Shown in pieces: positions 1-7,462 of a stretch of DNA of 64,000 nt. The position numbers and the translations under genes were made by a program. Under the pieces are notes generated by a model, which saw nothing but the letters and a program-made list of their open reading frames with translations, was not told the origin of the DNA and ran no database searches. This DNA is from an uncultured Alphaproteobacteria bacterium. GTDB lineage: Bacteria; Pseudomonadota; Alphaproteobacteria; RF32; CAG-239. Position 1 is the first letter of the stretch, and each line of letters opens with the position of its first letter. The DNA lies in NCBI GenBank assembly GCA_910584385.1, contig CAJUAK010000008.1, positions 22,251 to 86,250 of the forward strand, read 5' to 3'.

Positions 1-333
1 AACAAAAAAGGTCTGATGGTAGATATAAAAAGTTCCATAAGGCTTTTCATCATCGGCAAAATAAGGGATAACCTGTTCAAAGCATTGTTCGCTTTTATCA
101 AGCATAAATTCTATCCCGGTTTCTTCATAAAGCTTCCGAAACAGGCAATCCCTGAAATTTTCGCCTCTCACAAGGCTGCCGCCGGGAAATTCGGGCGCTT
201 TCTTCCCCAGAGGATAAGTCAGCAAAACTCGCGCATCCTTGATTAAAACGGCAAAATAGCCATATTTTTCAGCAGGCACGATGTCATCGGCATATCTTTT
301 GCGCCCATACCTGTCATAAAAAATATCAGTCAT
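1..333 (-). CDS. Nudix hydrolase-like protein, 3' end beyond window
   Basis: The frame stays open to the window edge, so only the N-terminal 111 residues are seen. Residues 52-74 fit the Nudix box G-x5-E-x7-R-x-L-Y-E-E-x-G-I, a Mg-binding motif of enzymes that cleave nucleoside diphosphates linked to another group. The first glutamate of the usual REUXEE core is lysine here (R66 K67), while E70 and E71 are kept, so activity may be altered or the substrate unusual. The ATG lies inside the last codons of gmk (8-base overlap), so the two genes are translationally coupled and the protein is last in the yicC-gmk transcript. The substrate cannot be told from this fragment. Confidence 0.75.
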   Translation of the reverse strand, partial: MTDIFYDRYGRKRYADDIVPAEKYGYFAVLIKDARVLLTYPLGKKAPEFPGGSLVRGENFRDCLFRKLYEETGIEFMLDKSEQCFEQVIPYFADDEKPYGTFYIYHQTFFV

Positions 334-988
334 CCTGCGCTTCCCGGACAAGTTCTTTAACAAAACCTTTCAGGCCCACCTGGCGAACCCTTTTCATCCT
401 TTCTCCTGAAATAATTTTCTGGATTTTCAAAACCGTTTCTTCAATATTGACATTAACAATCACATAATCAAACTCATCCCAATGGCTTATTTTATCCAAA
501 ATCAAATTCATCCTTTTTTCAATAAGCTCTTTAGAATCAGTTCCCCGGTTTTCCAGGCGGTGCCGCAATTCTTTGATGGAAGGGGGAAGGAGATAAATCG
601 TAACCACGTCATCTTTGGCTTTTTCCTTCATCTGGCGTGCGCCGGCCCAATCCATGTCAAACAAAACATCCTGCCCAACATTGATAAAACTGTCCACTTC
701 GGAACGCAAAGTCCCGTATCTGTCGCCATATTGTGAATCGACAAATTCATAAAAGGCATCCTGCGCCATAAATTCATTATACTGTTCATTGGTAACAAAA
801 TAATAGTCAACGCCTTCCTGTTCGCCCGGACGCGGCTTCCGGGTCGTAACAGAAACAGAAAACTTAATATTGCTGTCCCGCTTAAGCAATTCTTTTGCAA
901 TCGTTCCCTTGCCTGTTCCGGAAGGGCCTTCAATGATAAACATCGCGCCCTTGCGTACCTTTTTCAAACGGTCAATAATATCTGTCAT
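326..988 (-). CDS. gmk: Guanylate kinase
   Basis: Cytosolic enzyme that phosphorylates GMP to GDP with ATP, needed for GTP and dGTP synthesis. The P-loop GPSGTGKG is at about residues 21-28, followed by the GMP-binding segment with SVSVTTRKPRPGE and the VDYYFV strand; the 220-residue length fits the family. I chose the ATG at 988 because AGGAG sits 7 bases upstream; the open frame extends 16 codons further but into the end of yicC. It follows yicC by 10 bases, a very common pairing in proteobacteria. Confidence 0.97.
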   Translation of the reverse strand: MTDIIDRLKKVRKGAMFIIEGPSGTGKGTIAKELLKRDSNIKFSVSVTTRKPRPGEQEGVDYYFVTNEQYNEFMAQDAFYEFVDSQYGDRYGTLRSEVDSFINVGQDVLFDMDWAGARQMKEKAKDDVVTIYLLPPSIKELRHRLENRGTDSKELIEKRMNLILDKISHWDEFDYVIVNVNIEETVLKIQKIISGERMKRVRQVGLKGFVKELVREAQDD

Positions 989-998
989 TTTCTTTCTC

Positions 999-1904
999 CT
1001 ATTCAATATTCTGCACTTGTTCCCGCAATTGTTCAATCAGGGCTTTTAATTCCATGCCGCAATTCGTCAGCGCCACATCGCATGATTTCGAGCAAGTCGT
1101 ATTGGCTTCCCGGTTAAGCTCCTGGCAAAGGAAATCCAATTTTCTCCCTACCGTCTGTCCGCTTTCCAGCAAAGATAAGAAATTCTGGACATGCGCTTTT
1201 AGCCGGTCGACTTCTTCGCGAATATCCGCCCGGGTAACATAAAGCACAAGTTCCTGAGCGATTCTCTCTTCGCTGATTCCGCTGGCTGCGTCTTTCCATT
1301 CCGCCAGCTGCTTTTGCAATTTCTCCCGCATTAAAGAAGGTATTGTTTCCGCAATCTTTTCAACCTTCATGGTTAAGATATTTATTTTTCCGATAATATC
1401 AACCAACGCTTTGCTGATTTTAGCCCCTTCTTGTTCGCGAAAATCCAACATTTCCCTGCATGCAAGCTCAAACTCTTCCGCCAGTTTGCCAGAAAGCTTT
1501 TGCAACAAATCTTCATCCCAATTTTCTAAAGGTTGTTCAATAACGCCAAAACAGGAGAACAAAGCAGCCGGTTGCGGTTTAGAAAAAATATCGGGCTGCT
1601 TTTCATAAATTTCTGCAGATTTTTGCACCAGAGCCTGCAGCAAATTCTCATTTATATGCGGCTGAGATTTATCAGATTCGCTTTTCAAATCCAAAAAGAT
1701 GCTGATATTGCCTCGGTTAAAATATTTTGCGGCCTCATCTTTCAGAACTCTGGACAAGCCTTCTAAAACAGGCGGCAGTTTTATCTTAAAATCCAAAGAT
1801 TTTCCGTTAACGCTCTTAATTTCCCAAAAACCTGAAAAATGGTTTTCTCCAATGCTGAAATCCAAATTTTTCCGGGCAAATCCGGTCATACTGCAGACAG
1901 GCAC
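999..1904 (-). CDS. yicC: YicC family endoribonuclease
   Basis: The YicC/YloC family are stress-linked endoribonucleases, with a role in small-RNA turnover shown for E. coli. The hallmark SMTGFAR stands at the N-terminus, and the C-terminal family domain (…REEVDRLKAHV…GRKLDFLCQELNREANT) is intact. The start is taken as GTG at 1904 because a strong AAGGAGG lies 5 bases before it and this gives the usual VPVCSMTGFAR beginning; an upstream TTG at 1922 lies before the ribosome site and is unlikely. About 301 residues. A TATAAT-like hexamer lies upstream in the 72-base divergent gap to the dehydrogenase gene. Confidence 0.93.
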   Translation of the reverse strand: MPVCSMTGFARKNLDFSIGENHFSGFWEIKSVNGKSLDFKIKLPPVLEGLSRVLKDEAAKYFNRGNISIFLDLKSESDKSQPHINENLLQALVQKSAEIYEKQPDIFSKPQPAALFSCFGVIEQPLENWDEDLLQKLSGKLAEEFELACREMLDFREQEGAKISKALVDIIGKINILTMKVEKIAETIPSLMREKLQKQLAEWKDAASGISEERIAQELVLYVTRADIREEVDRLKAHVQNFLSLLESGQTVGRKLDFLCQELNREANTTCSKSCDVALTNCGMELKALIEQLREQVQNIE

Positions 1905-1976
1905 ATAATCCTCCTTGAACAATTTTTGATAATTATATAAGTTAAAGATTAAAAATGACTTACCGGAGAAATTTAT

Positions 1977-2750
1977 ATGACATCCAAATATAAAAACGTT
2001 TTGATTACCGGCGCCACCAGCGGCATCGGAGAAGCCCTTGCCTTATATTACGCCGAACACGGCGCGGCAAACCTGTTCATCTGCGGAAGGAACAGCCAGC
2101 GCCTGGAAGAAGTACGCAAAAAATGTGAGAAGTTTGGCTGCCGGACACTTGGGCAGATTTTGGATGTAACAGACCGCCAAGCCATAAAATTATGGCTTCA
2201 AAACTGCAATAAAATTGCACCTTTGCAATTGGTCTTTGCAAACGCCGGCGTCGCCACGCTGGAAGAAACGCCGGAAAATATCTACAATACCTTTAACATC
2301 AATCTTTTCGGAGTTTTAAACACTGTCCTTCCCGCCCTGGAACTCTTCCAAGAAACAAGAAAAGAGGATGCCGGCATTCCGCTTTCTATTGCCATCACAA
2401 GTTCCATCGCGGGATATCACGGGCTTCCGACCTGCCCGTCCTACTCCGGAAGCAAAGCCGGCGTCAAAGCCTGGGGCGAAGGGCTGCGCGGAATGTTCAG
2501 AAAAGAAAAAATCAACATCAGCGTCATTTGCCCCGGATTTGTCCGCAGCCGGATAACAGATAAAAACACATGTCCCATGCCCTTTTTTATGGAAGCCGAA
2601 AAAGCCGCCAAAATCATTGCATCCCGACTGGAAAAAAACTTAGGCCTCATTGCTTTTCCCTGGCAGATTCGTTTTGTTTCCTGGCTAATGTCTGCCCTTC
2701 CGAACCGAATCAGCAGTTTTATTTATAACCGGCTGCCGCACAAGGTATAA
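1977..2750 (+). CDS. Short-chain dehydrogenase/reductase (SDR)
   Basis: NAD(P)-dependent oxidoreductase of the classical SDR type. Visible are the Rossmann glycine motif GATSGIGEA near residues 11-19, the NAG motif (ANAGV), the catalytic serine in ITSSIAGYHG and the catalytic YSGSK pair (Tyr-x-x-x-Lys). A hydrophobic C-terminal tail (IRFVSWLMSALP) resembles membrane-associated SDRs that act on lipid-like substrates, but the substrate is not evident. GGAG lies 8 bases before the ATG. Transcribed alone, divergent from yicC and convergent with the small membrane protein gene. Confidence 0.9.
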   Translation: MTSKYKNVLITGATSGIGEALALYYAEHGAANLFICGRNSQRLEEVRKKCEKFGCRTLGQILDVTDRQAIKLWLQNCNKIAPLQLVFANAGVATLEETPENIYNTFNINLFGVLNTVLPALELFQETRKEDAGIPLSIAITSSIAGYHGLPTCPSYSGSKAGVKAWGEGLRGMFRKEKINISVICPGFVRSRITDKNTCPMPFFMEAEKAAKIIASRLEKNLGLIAFPWQIRFVSWLMSALPNRISSFIYNRLPHKV

Positions 2751-2773
2751 AAAAAGAGCCGGCAAGCCGGCTC
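2748..2773 (-). terminator. Rho-independent terminator of the ampG-side genes
   Basis: Perfect 8-bp GAGCCGGC/GCCGGCTC stem (2756-2763 and 2766-2773) with a 2-base AA loop. Read on the minus strand it is followed by a run of seven to eight T. It closes the transcript of the small membrane protein gene; the plus-strand side has no T run, so the dehydrogenase gene may only partly use it. Confidence 0.85.
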
Positions 2774-2778
2774 TAAAA

Positions 2779-3069
2779 TTAGAAATAGAGTTCTAACAAG
2801 TCTATAAGCCTTTTTGCTCTGGCTCTGTTCTTATGCGCAGCATAAGCCGTCAGGATGACAATGGCAGAAACGGCCAAAATGCCCAGAACATTTAAACACT
2901 CGACCACAGCCAGCAGCCCGCAGGCACAGCCAATGACAAGCAGTCCATGCAATCCCCAAACGACAACCACCTTCCAGCTGAATTTCATCAAAGGCGCGAT
3001 AAGGCCGATTAAAGCGCTGAGCCACAACAGCATAAAGCTCAGCAAAAAGGTTAAAAGAATAGTTTTCAT
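2779..3069 (-). CDS. Small hydrophobic membrane protein, unknown
   Basis: Ninety-six residues, mostly hydrophobic: segments at about 4-28, 32-58 and 60-77 could form two to three membrane helices, followed by a basic tail (HKNRARAKR). I recognise no family. No clear ribosome site precedes the ATG. It lies 55 bases after the AmpG-like permease on the same strand and ends 5 bases before a strong terminator, so it may be cotranscribed with the permease. Real gene status is supported by the terminator and the membrane-protein composition, not by homology. Confidence 0.6.
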   Translation of the reverse strand: MKTILLTFLLSFMLLWLSALIGLIAPLMKFSWKVVVVWGLHGLLVIGCACGLLAVVECLNVLGILAVSAIVILTAYAAHKNRARAKRLIDLLELYF

Positions 3070-3124
3070 ATAATTTATATTTAATTGGTTTCTGCCTTAG
3101 AGTATATAAGCTGCACAAATAAAT

Positions 3125-4408
3125 TCAAGCATCTTTTTTGCCGGGATAAAGCTTCAGCATAAAACCAAGCAATATCAAACCCGGCAAAGCCATAGCCGCA
3201 GTCAAAATAAAAAACGTGCTCCAAGAAACGCTCGCCGCCAAAAATCCGGAGGTCGCAGCAAAAACATCCCTGATTAAGCTCATAAAAGACGAAAGCAAAG
3301 CATATTGCGTTGCCGTATAAGCAACATTGCATAAGGAGGAGATATAAGCGACAAAAGCCGCCGTTCCCATTCCTCCTGCCAAATTTTCCACTGAAATGGT
3401 AAACATCAGCATGGAAAGATCATGCCCGGCATGCGCTTGCAAAACAAAAACCAGATTAGACAACCCCTGGATAACGCCGCAAAAAACCAAACTGCGCATA
3501 ACGCCGCATCTGTTAATAATTACCCCGCCAATCAGCCCGCCAACAATCGCGGCAATAATTCCATAAAATTTTGTAACATACGCAATTTCTTTTTTCGTAA
3601 AGCCCATATCATCATAAAAAGGCATCGTCATCGGCATCATATAAGCATCGCAAAGCTTATAGCACATAACAAAAAGCAGAATCAGCCACCAATCGGGACG
3701 TTTTAAAAAATCCTGAAAAGGGCAGACAACCGCCCGATAAAAAAACTCATGCGCTTTTTGCCTGAAAGTGCCGTGAAGATGCTCATCTTCCTTAACTTTT
3801 TTAGGTTCCGGCGAAAGCAAAACAGCAGCCATGCCGACAAAAGTTCCTGCAGCCATCAGCAAATAAACTTCATTCCACGTCCAAACCGACGCCAGCCACA
3901 ACGCGCCCGCACCTGAAAAAATCAAACCAAAACGGTAACCCAGCACAAAAATAGCCGCGCCGGCACCTTGCTCGCGGTTATTAAAACTTTCAATGCGGTA
4001 AGCATCTAAAACGATATCCTGCGTTGCCGAAAAAAAGGCAACAAAAAAAGCAAAAACCGCCATCATATAAGGGCAATAAGCCGGATTCTGCAAAGCCATC
4101 CCCAAAATGCCAAACAGCAGCAGCAACTGGGAAAACAAAGCCCAGCCGCGCCGGCGCCCGAATTTATGAAAAAAAGGCAGGGAAACCCTGTCCACAATCG
4201 GCGACCACAGCCATTTAAAACTATATGGAATTTTTGTTAAAGAGAAAAAGCCGATAACCACCAAAGACAATCCGGCATTTTTGAGCCAAAGGCTAAGCGT
4301 TCCGAAAACAAGCAATAACGGAAAACCGCTGGAAAAGCCCAACAGCAGCATCGTAATCATACGCCTGTCCGCATAAACTTCTATACTTTTGAGCCAGTCC
4401 TTAAACAT
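3125..4408 (-). CDS. ampG: AmpG-like muropeptide permease (MFS)
   Basis: Inner-membrane major facilitator of the peptide/acetyl-CoA/drug transporter type; AmpG brings anhydro-muropeptides from the periplasm back to the cytosol for cell-wall recycling. The N-terminus shows the family pattern: GFSSGFPLLLVFGTL, then the KWLWSPIVDR loop and RRRGW. About 427 residues with roughly 12 predicted membrane helices. Start at 4408 because AGGGAAAGG lies just upstream; an in-frame ATG 6 codons earlier would include that site. The substrate is inferred from family resemblance only; other members import acetyl-CoA or drugs. Confidence 0.85.
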   Translation of the reverse strand: MFKDWLKSIEVYADRRMITMLLLGFSSGFPLLLVFGTLSLWLKNAGLSLVVIGFFSLTKIPYSFKWLWSPIVDRVSLPFFHKFGRRRGWALFSQLLLLFGILGMALQNPAYCPYMMAVFAFFVAFFSATQDIVLDAYRIESFNNREQGAGAAIFVLGYRFGLIFSGAGALWLASVWTWNEVYLLMAAGTFVGMAAVLLSPEPKKVKEDEHLHGTFRQKAHEFFYRAVVCPFQDFLKRPDWWLILLFVMCYKLCDAYMMPMTMPFYDDMGFTKKEIAYVTKFYGIIAAIVGGLIGGVIINRCGVMRSLVFCGVIQGLSNLVFVLQAHAGHDLSMLMFTISVENLAGGMGTAAFVAYISSLCNVAYTATQYALLSSFMSLIRDVFAATSGFLAASVSWSTFFILTAAMALPGLILLGFMLKLYPGKKDA

Positions 4409-4470
4409 AACCTTTCCCTCTAACATATTCGCGGAAAATATAACAAAGAGAAGTTAACTATTGGATAATA

Positions 4471-4505
4471 TAAAAAAGAAAAGAGTGCATTCTTGCACTC
4501 TTTTC
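4471..4505 (-). terminator. Rho-independent terminator of the hydrogenase operon
   Basis: Perfect 12-bp inverted repeat (4478-4489 with 4494-4505, 4-base loop) followed on the minus strand by a long T-rich run. It sits 18 bases after the stop codon of the group B-type hydrogenase and separates that operon from ampG. Confidence 0.9.
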
Positions 4506-4523
4506 TCAAAATCCGCCAACAGG

Positions 4524-5978
4524 CTATTCGTCTTCTTTCGGCAGCTTTTCTGCTTGAGCCACATATTCACCAACCGCGCGCGCCGCCTTTTTGGGAAGCG
4601 CAATGCAGCCCGGGCCGGAAACACAGCCGCCTTCGCAGCACATAACTTCAAGCATGTTATTTTCACAGCCTTTTGTCGCATAGCGTTTCAATAATTTGAT
4701 GTTTTCTTTCGTTAAACCGTCGATTCTTTCCGGACGGAAATCTGCTTTTCCTTCCACCAAAGAAGCAACTGCGCCGGCAACGCCTCCCGTCAAGGGGAAT
4801 TGGCGTCCCTGAGCATAGGAAACCATGCTGAAATCCTGCGGTTCGCATTCATCAACATTAATTTTTTTAGCCACTAAAATAGCGCCGACTTCTTCAAAGG
4901 TAAGAACATAATCGACATTCGGGTCATTTTCGGCTTCAACCCTTTTAGCCAGACAGGGGCCGACAAAAACAGTTTTATAGCCGGGATATGTTTTCTTAGC
5001 CAACTCCGCAGTATAAAACATCGGCGTCCTTGTATCCGAAACGAAGGGGGCAATCTCAGGAACATGCACTTTTGCAGCCTTGTAATAAGCCGGGCAGCAG
5101 GAAGTTGTCATCAGCTTTTCGCCTTTTTCCATGCGCTCAACAAATTCTGCAGCCTCTTTTCTGGTTGTGATATCGGCACCGACAGCAACCTCTACAACTT
5201 CATCAAAACCAGCCTTTTTCAATGCGCTGACCAACTGGTTAATCGACCCCGGAAACTGCCCGACAACCGCAGGCGCCAGCATTGCGACAACACTGTTTTT
5301 CGTATGGTGGATTTGATTCAGCACATCAATCATCTGCGAGCGTTCCACAATTGCGCCGAACGGGCATGATGCAAGGCATTTGCCGCAGGAAATGCATTTT
5401 TCAGTATCAATATGCTCTTTTCCAAATTCATCTTTTGTAATTGCGCCAACCGGACAAGCTTCCTCGCAGGGAACCGGAACTTTAATAATCGAATGGTAAG
5501 GACAAACTTCATGGCACTTGCCGCAATTCACGCATTTTTCAGGATCGATATATGCTCTTCCGTTCACAATTGAAATTGCTTCTCTCGGACAATTCAAACG
5601 GCAGGGCTGCGCAAAACATCCGCGGCAGGCATTGGTAACAAGATATTGGGATTTAATGCATGCCGAACAAGCAATATCAATAACTGAAAGTTTGCTTTTG
5701 GGCAGAGACCGGCGTTCAAGGGCCTCTTGCCCATATTCTTTCAGGCTTTTCAATTCATCTGTCTCTTCTTCCGGACAAGCGCCCATTGCTGCCATACAGC
5801 GGTATTTCAAAACCGCGCGGTCTTTATAAATGCAGCAGCGGCTGGGCATTTGTTCTTTCGGACGCAAATCCAAGGGGATTCTGTCAGCCTCTTCAAAATT
5901 GTTTTTCAAAAAGCTTTCGGCGATTTTAATCAAAATTTTCGTACGCATCATCGATGCGTTATTCTTTGGTATCAGCAA
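4524..5978 (-). CDS. [FeFe] hydrogenase, monomeric, group B-like
   Basis: Predicted cytosolic iron-only hydrogenase of 484 residues. A Cys-rich N-terminal part (C104, C107, C118, C121, C126, C130) precedes ferredoxin-type clusters (C149-x2-C-x2-C-x3-C and C195-x2-C-x2-C-x3-C, with an extra CEEAC pair). The H-cluster motifs are all present: TSCCPAY at 292-298, GPCLAKR at 340-346 and CCEGGCVSGPG near 447-457, so it should bind an active-site cluster. PAY and GPC instead of PAW and MPC, and the Cys-rich front end, fit group B rather than the NuoG-like group A. The TTG at 5978 has AGGA 7 bases upstream; ATG codons 9-10 residues in are alternatives. Last gene of the five-gene operon, followed by a strong terminator. 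Electron partner unknown; the thioredoxin-like ferredoxin next door is the obvious candidate. Confidence 0.93.
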   Translation of the reverse strand: MLIPKNNASMMRTKILIKIAESFLKNNFEEADRIPLDLRPKEQMPSRCCIYKDRAVLKYRCMAAMGACPEEETDELKSLKEYGQEALERRSLPKSKLSVIDIACSACIKSQYLVTNACRGCFAQPCRLNCPREAISIVNGRAYIDPEKCVNCGKCHEVCPYHSIIKVPVPCEEACPVGAITKDEFGKEHIDTEKCISCGKCLASCPFGAIVERSQMIDVLNQIHHTKNSVVAMLAPAVVGQFPGSINQLVSALKKAGFDEVVEVAVGADITTRKEAAEFVERMEKGEKLMTTSCCPAYYKAAKVHVPEIAPFVSDTRTPMFYTAELAKKTYPGYKTVFVGPCLAKRVEAENDPNVDYVLTFEEVGAILVAKKINVDECEPQDFSMVSYAQGRQFPLTGGVAGAVASLVEGKADFRPERIDGLTKENIKLLKRYATKGCENNMLEVMCCEGGCVSGPGCIALPKKAARAVGEYVAQAEKLPKEDE

Positions 5979-5999
5979 TTTATCATCCTCTTTATTTGA

Positions 6000-6269
6000 T
6001 TATTGGCAATTGTCTTGCAACACTTGCCTTACTTTATTGATAACTTTCTCATATGTGGCCTCTTCAATCAGCTCGTCGTTAACCATGACAAAAGGCCCCT
6101 TGACATATTTATCTTTAACATTATCGCAAAGCTTCATGCATCTTTCTTCCACCAGTTCAATCTTTCCGGCGATATCTTCGGGAACATTAAATTCCAGTTC
6201 CTGAATCTGCGAAGCTCCCATAACAAAACATGACGTTCCCAGACAAATTCTAACTTTAACTTTTTCCAT
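6000..6269 (-). CDS. Thioredoxin-like [2Fe-2S] ferredoxin
   Basis: Eighty-nine residues with the NuoE-type thioredoxin-fold ferredoxin pattern: CLGTSC (C9, C14) and RCMKLC further on, giving C-x4-C and C-x3-C ligands for one [2Fe-2S] cluster. Such proteins pass electrons between hydrogenase subunits. It lies between the phosphatase (14-base gap) and the group B-like hydrogenase (21-base gap). A paralogue begins the operon (9222-9491), so each hydrogenase-type protein has its own small ferredoxin. Confidence 0.9.
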   Translation of the reverse strand: MEKVKVRICLGTSCFVMGASQIQELEFNVPEDIAGKIELVEERCMKLCDNVKDKYVKGPFVMVNDELIEEATYEKVINKVRQVLQDNCQ

Positions 6270-6283
6270 GGGTATTCCTTTTC

Positions 6284-7462
6284 CTAAACATAACGAACGC
6301 TGATTTCCTTCAGATACCTTTCTTGCAGGAGCCTGAAGATTTTTTTAACAATATTGCGGCGGATTTCCAATTCCATCGGCAGATTCGGATCCTGGTGGGC
6401 AATATTAATTTTTGTGCCGACAACAAAATCTATCTTATCGCTGGACAAAAGGAGTTTTGCCAAACGGACAGCCGCATTATTGCTGTTCTCATCTACCCCC
6501 TCTTTTAACATACGATAAACTTCCGTCAAGGTTAAAATTCCTTCCGTAACCAAATCTATGCCGTTCATTTTGGACGCCGCCGGAATTTTGGGGTCAAAAG
6601 ATGTCTTGTCAATTTCACATTTCAGACAAAGCTCCCGCTCAATAATATTAGAGGTTGTTCCACCGCAAATAGCTGTTTTTCCATCATAATATGAAACAAG
6701 CTCAGCAATTTCCTTGTCTTTGTCCTCATCAAAAGGCGGGCCGGTCAACACCAAAAGCTTGCGCGGCTTTCTAAAATAAAGAACCACACAGCTGATATCA
6801 TCGCCGGCCTGCTTGTCAACTTCTTTTTCTATCGCCTCCCGAACAATCGCCTGCGCTAAATCATGGGCGGAGATATGTGGATTCTTGCGGATTTCAGCCA
6901 GGACAAAATCCAAGCAGCCCTGCCTTTGCCAGCCAAGGGGATATTTTTTATTGCCAAGGCCGGCCTGCGTAACGCCGTCAGACATCAGGATAATCCGGTC
7001 TTCTTCCTGCGTTGTCAGCTGTGAAATATTAATTGTCCGGTCTTTCCATTTTGCAGAGGAGAGCTCTTTGCTTTTCACATTAAAAGGCTTCCCGTCGCGG
7101 ATAAAAATAAAAGGCGGGTTATCCATTTCAAAAATGCGCGTTTTGCCTTCCAATTCGCTGTCAACAATCGAAAAAGTCGCATAGCTGATTTTGCGCACCT
7201 GGCAAATGGGCAAAGCATCCATCATAACTTCAGAAGAGCGCAGCAATTCCATATTGCTCTCAACAAATTTCATCGCCATCCGCGTTGTCATTGAAGAAAG
7301 GATATTCGCCTTAACGCCGCTTCCCAAACCATCGGAAAGGATAGAAATAATCCTCTGTTCTTCGGGAATTTTTTTAGAAAAGATCGTATCCCCGAAACAG
7401 TCTTCCCCATGCTTTTGCTGCTGGTGCGTCCCGATTTCGATAAACAGCGGCGAATTTGGCAT
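6284..7462 (-). CDS. SpoIIE/PP2C-type serine phosphatase linked to HydS
   Basis: Residues 1-230 form a PP2C-like SpoIIE phosphatase: metal-binding SDGLGSG at 43-49, MSDGVTQAG at 160-168 and GDDISCV at 220-226. Family members dephosphorylate serine on anti-sigma-antagonist-like partners; none is encoded here. A further 160 residues (with CGGTTSNI near 266-273 and a helical end) match no domain I know. Its ATG directly abuts the stop codon of hydS (TAA then ATG), so translation is tightly coupled. Phosphatases of this kind next to PAS-containing [FeFe] hydrogenases are known from Clostridia; the pair is a likely H2 or redox signalling unit (inference). Confidence 0.9.
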   Translation of the reverse strand: MPNSPLFIEIGTHQQQKHGEDCFGDTIFSKKIPEEQRIISILSDGLGSGVKANILSSMTTRMAMKFVESNMELLRSSEVMMDALPICQVRKISYATFSIVDSELEGKTRIFEMDNPPFIFIRDGKPFNVKSKELSSAKWKDRTINISQLTTQEEDRIILMSDGVTQAGLGNKKYPLGWQRQGCLDFVLAEIRKNPHISAHDLAQAIVREAIEKEVDKQAGDDISCVVLYFRKPRKLLVLTGPPFDEDKDKEIAELVSYYDGKTAICGGTTSNIIERELCLKCEIDKTSFDPKIPAASKMNGIDLVTEGILTLTEVYRMLKEGVDENSNNAAVRLAKLLLSSDKIDFVVGTKINIAHQDPNLPMELEIRRNIVKKIFRLLQERYLKEISVRYV

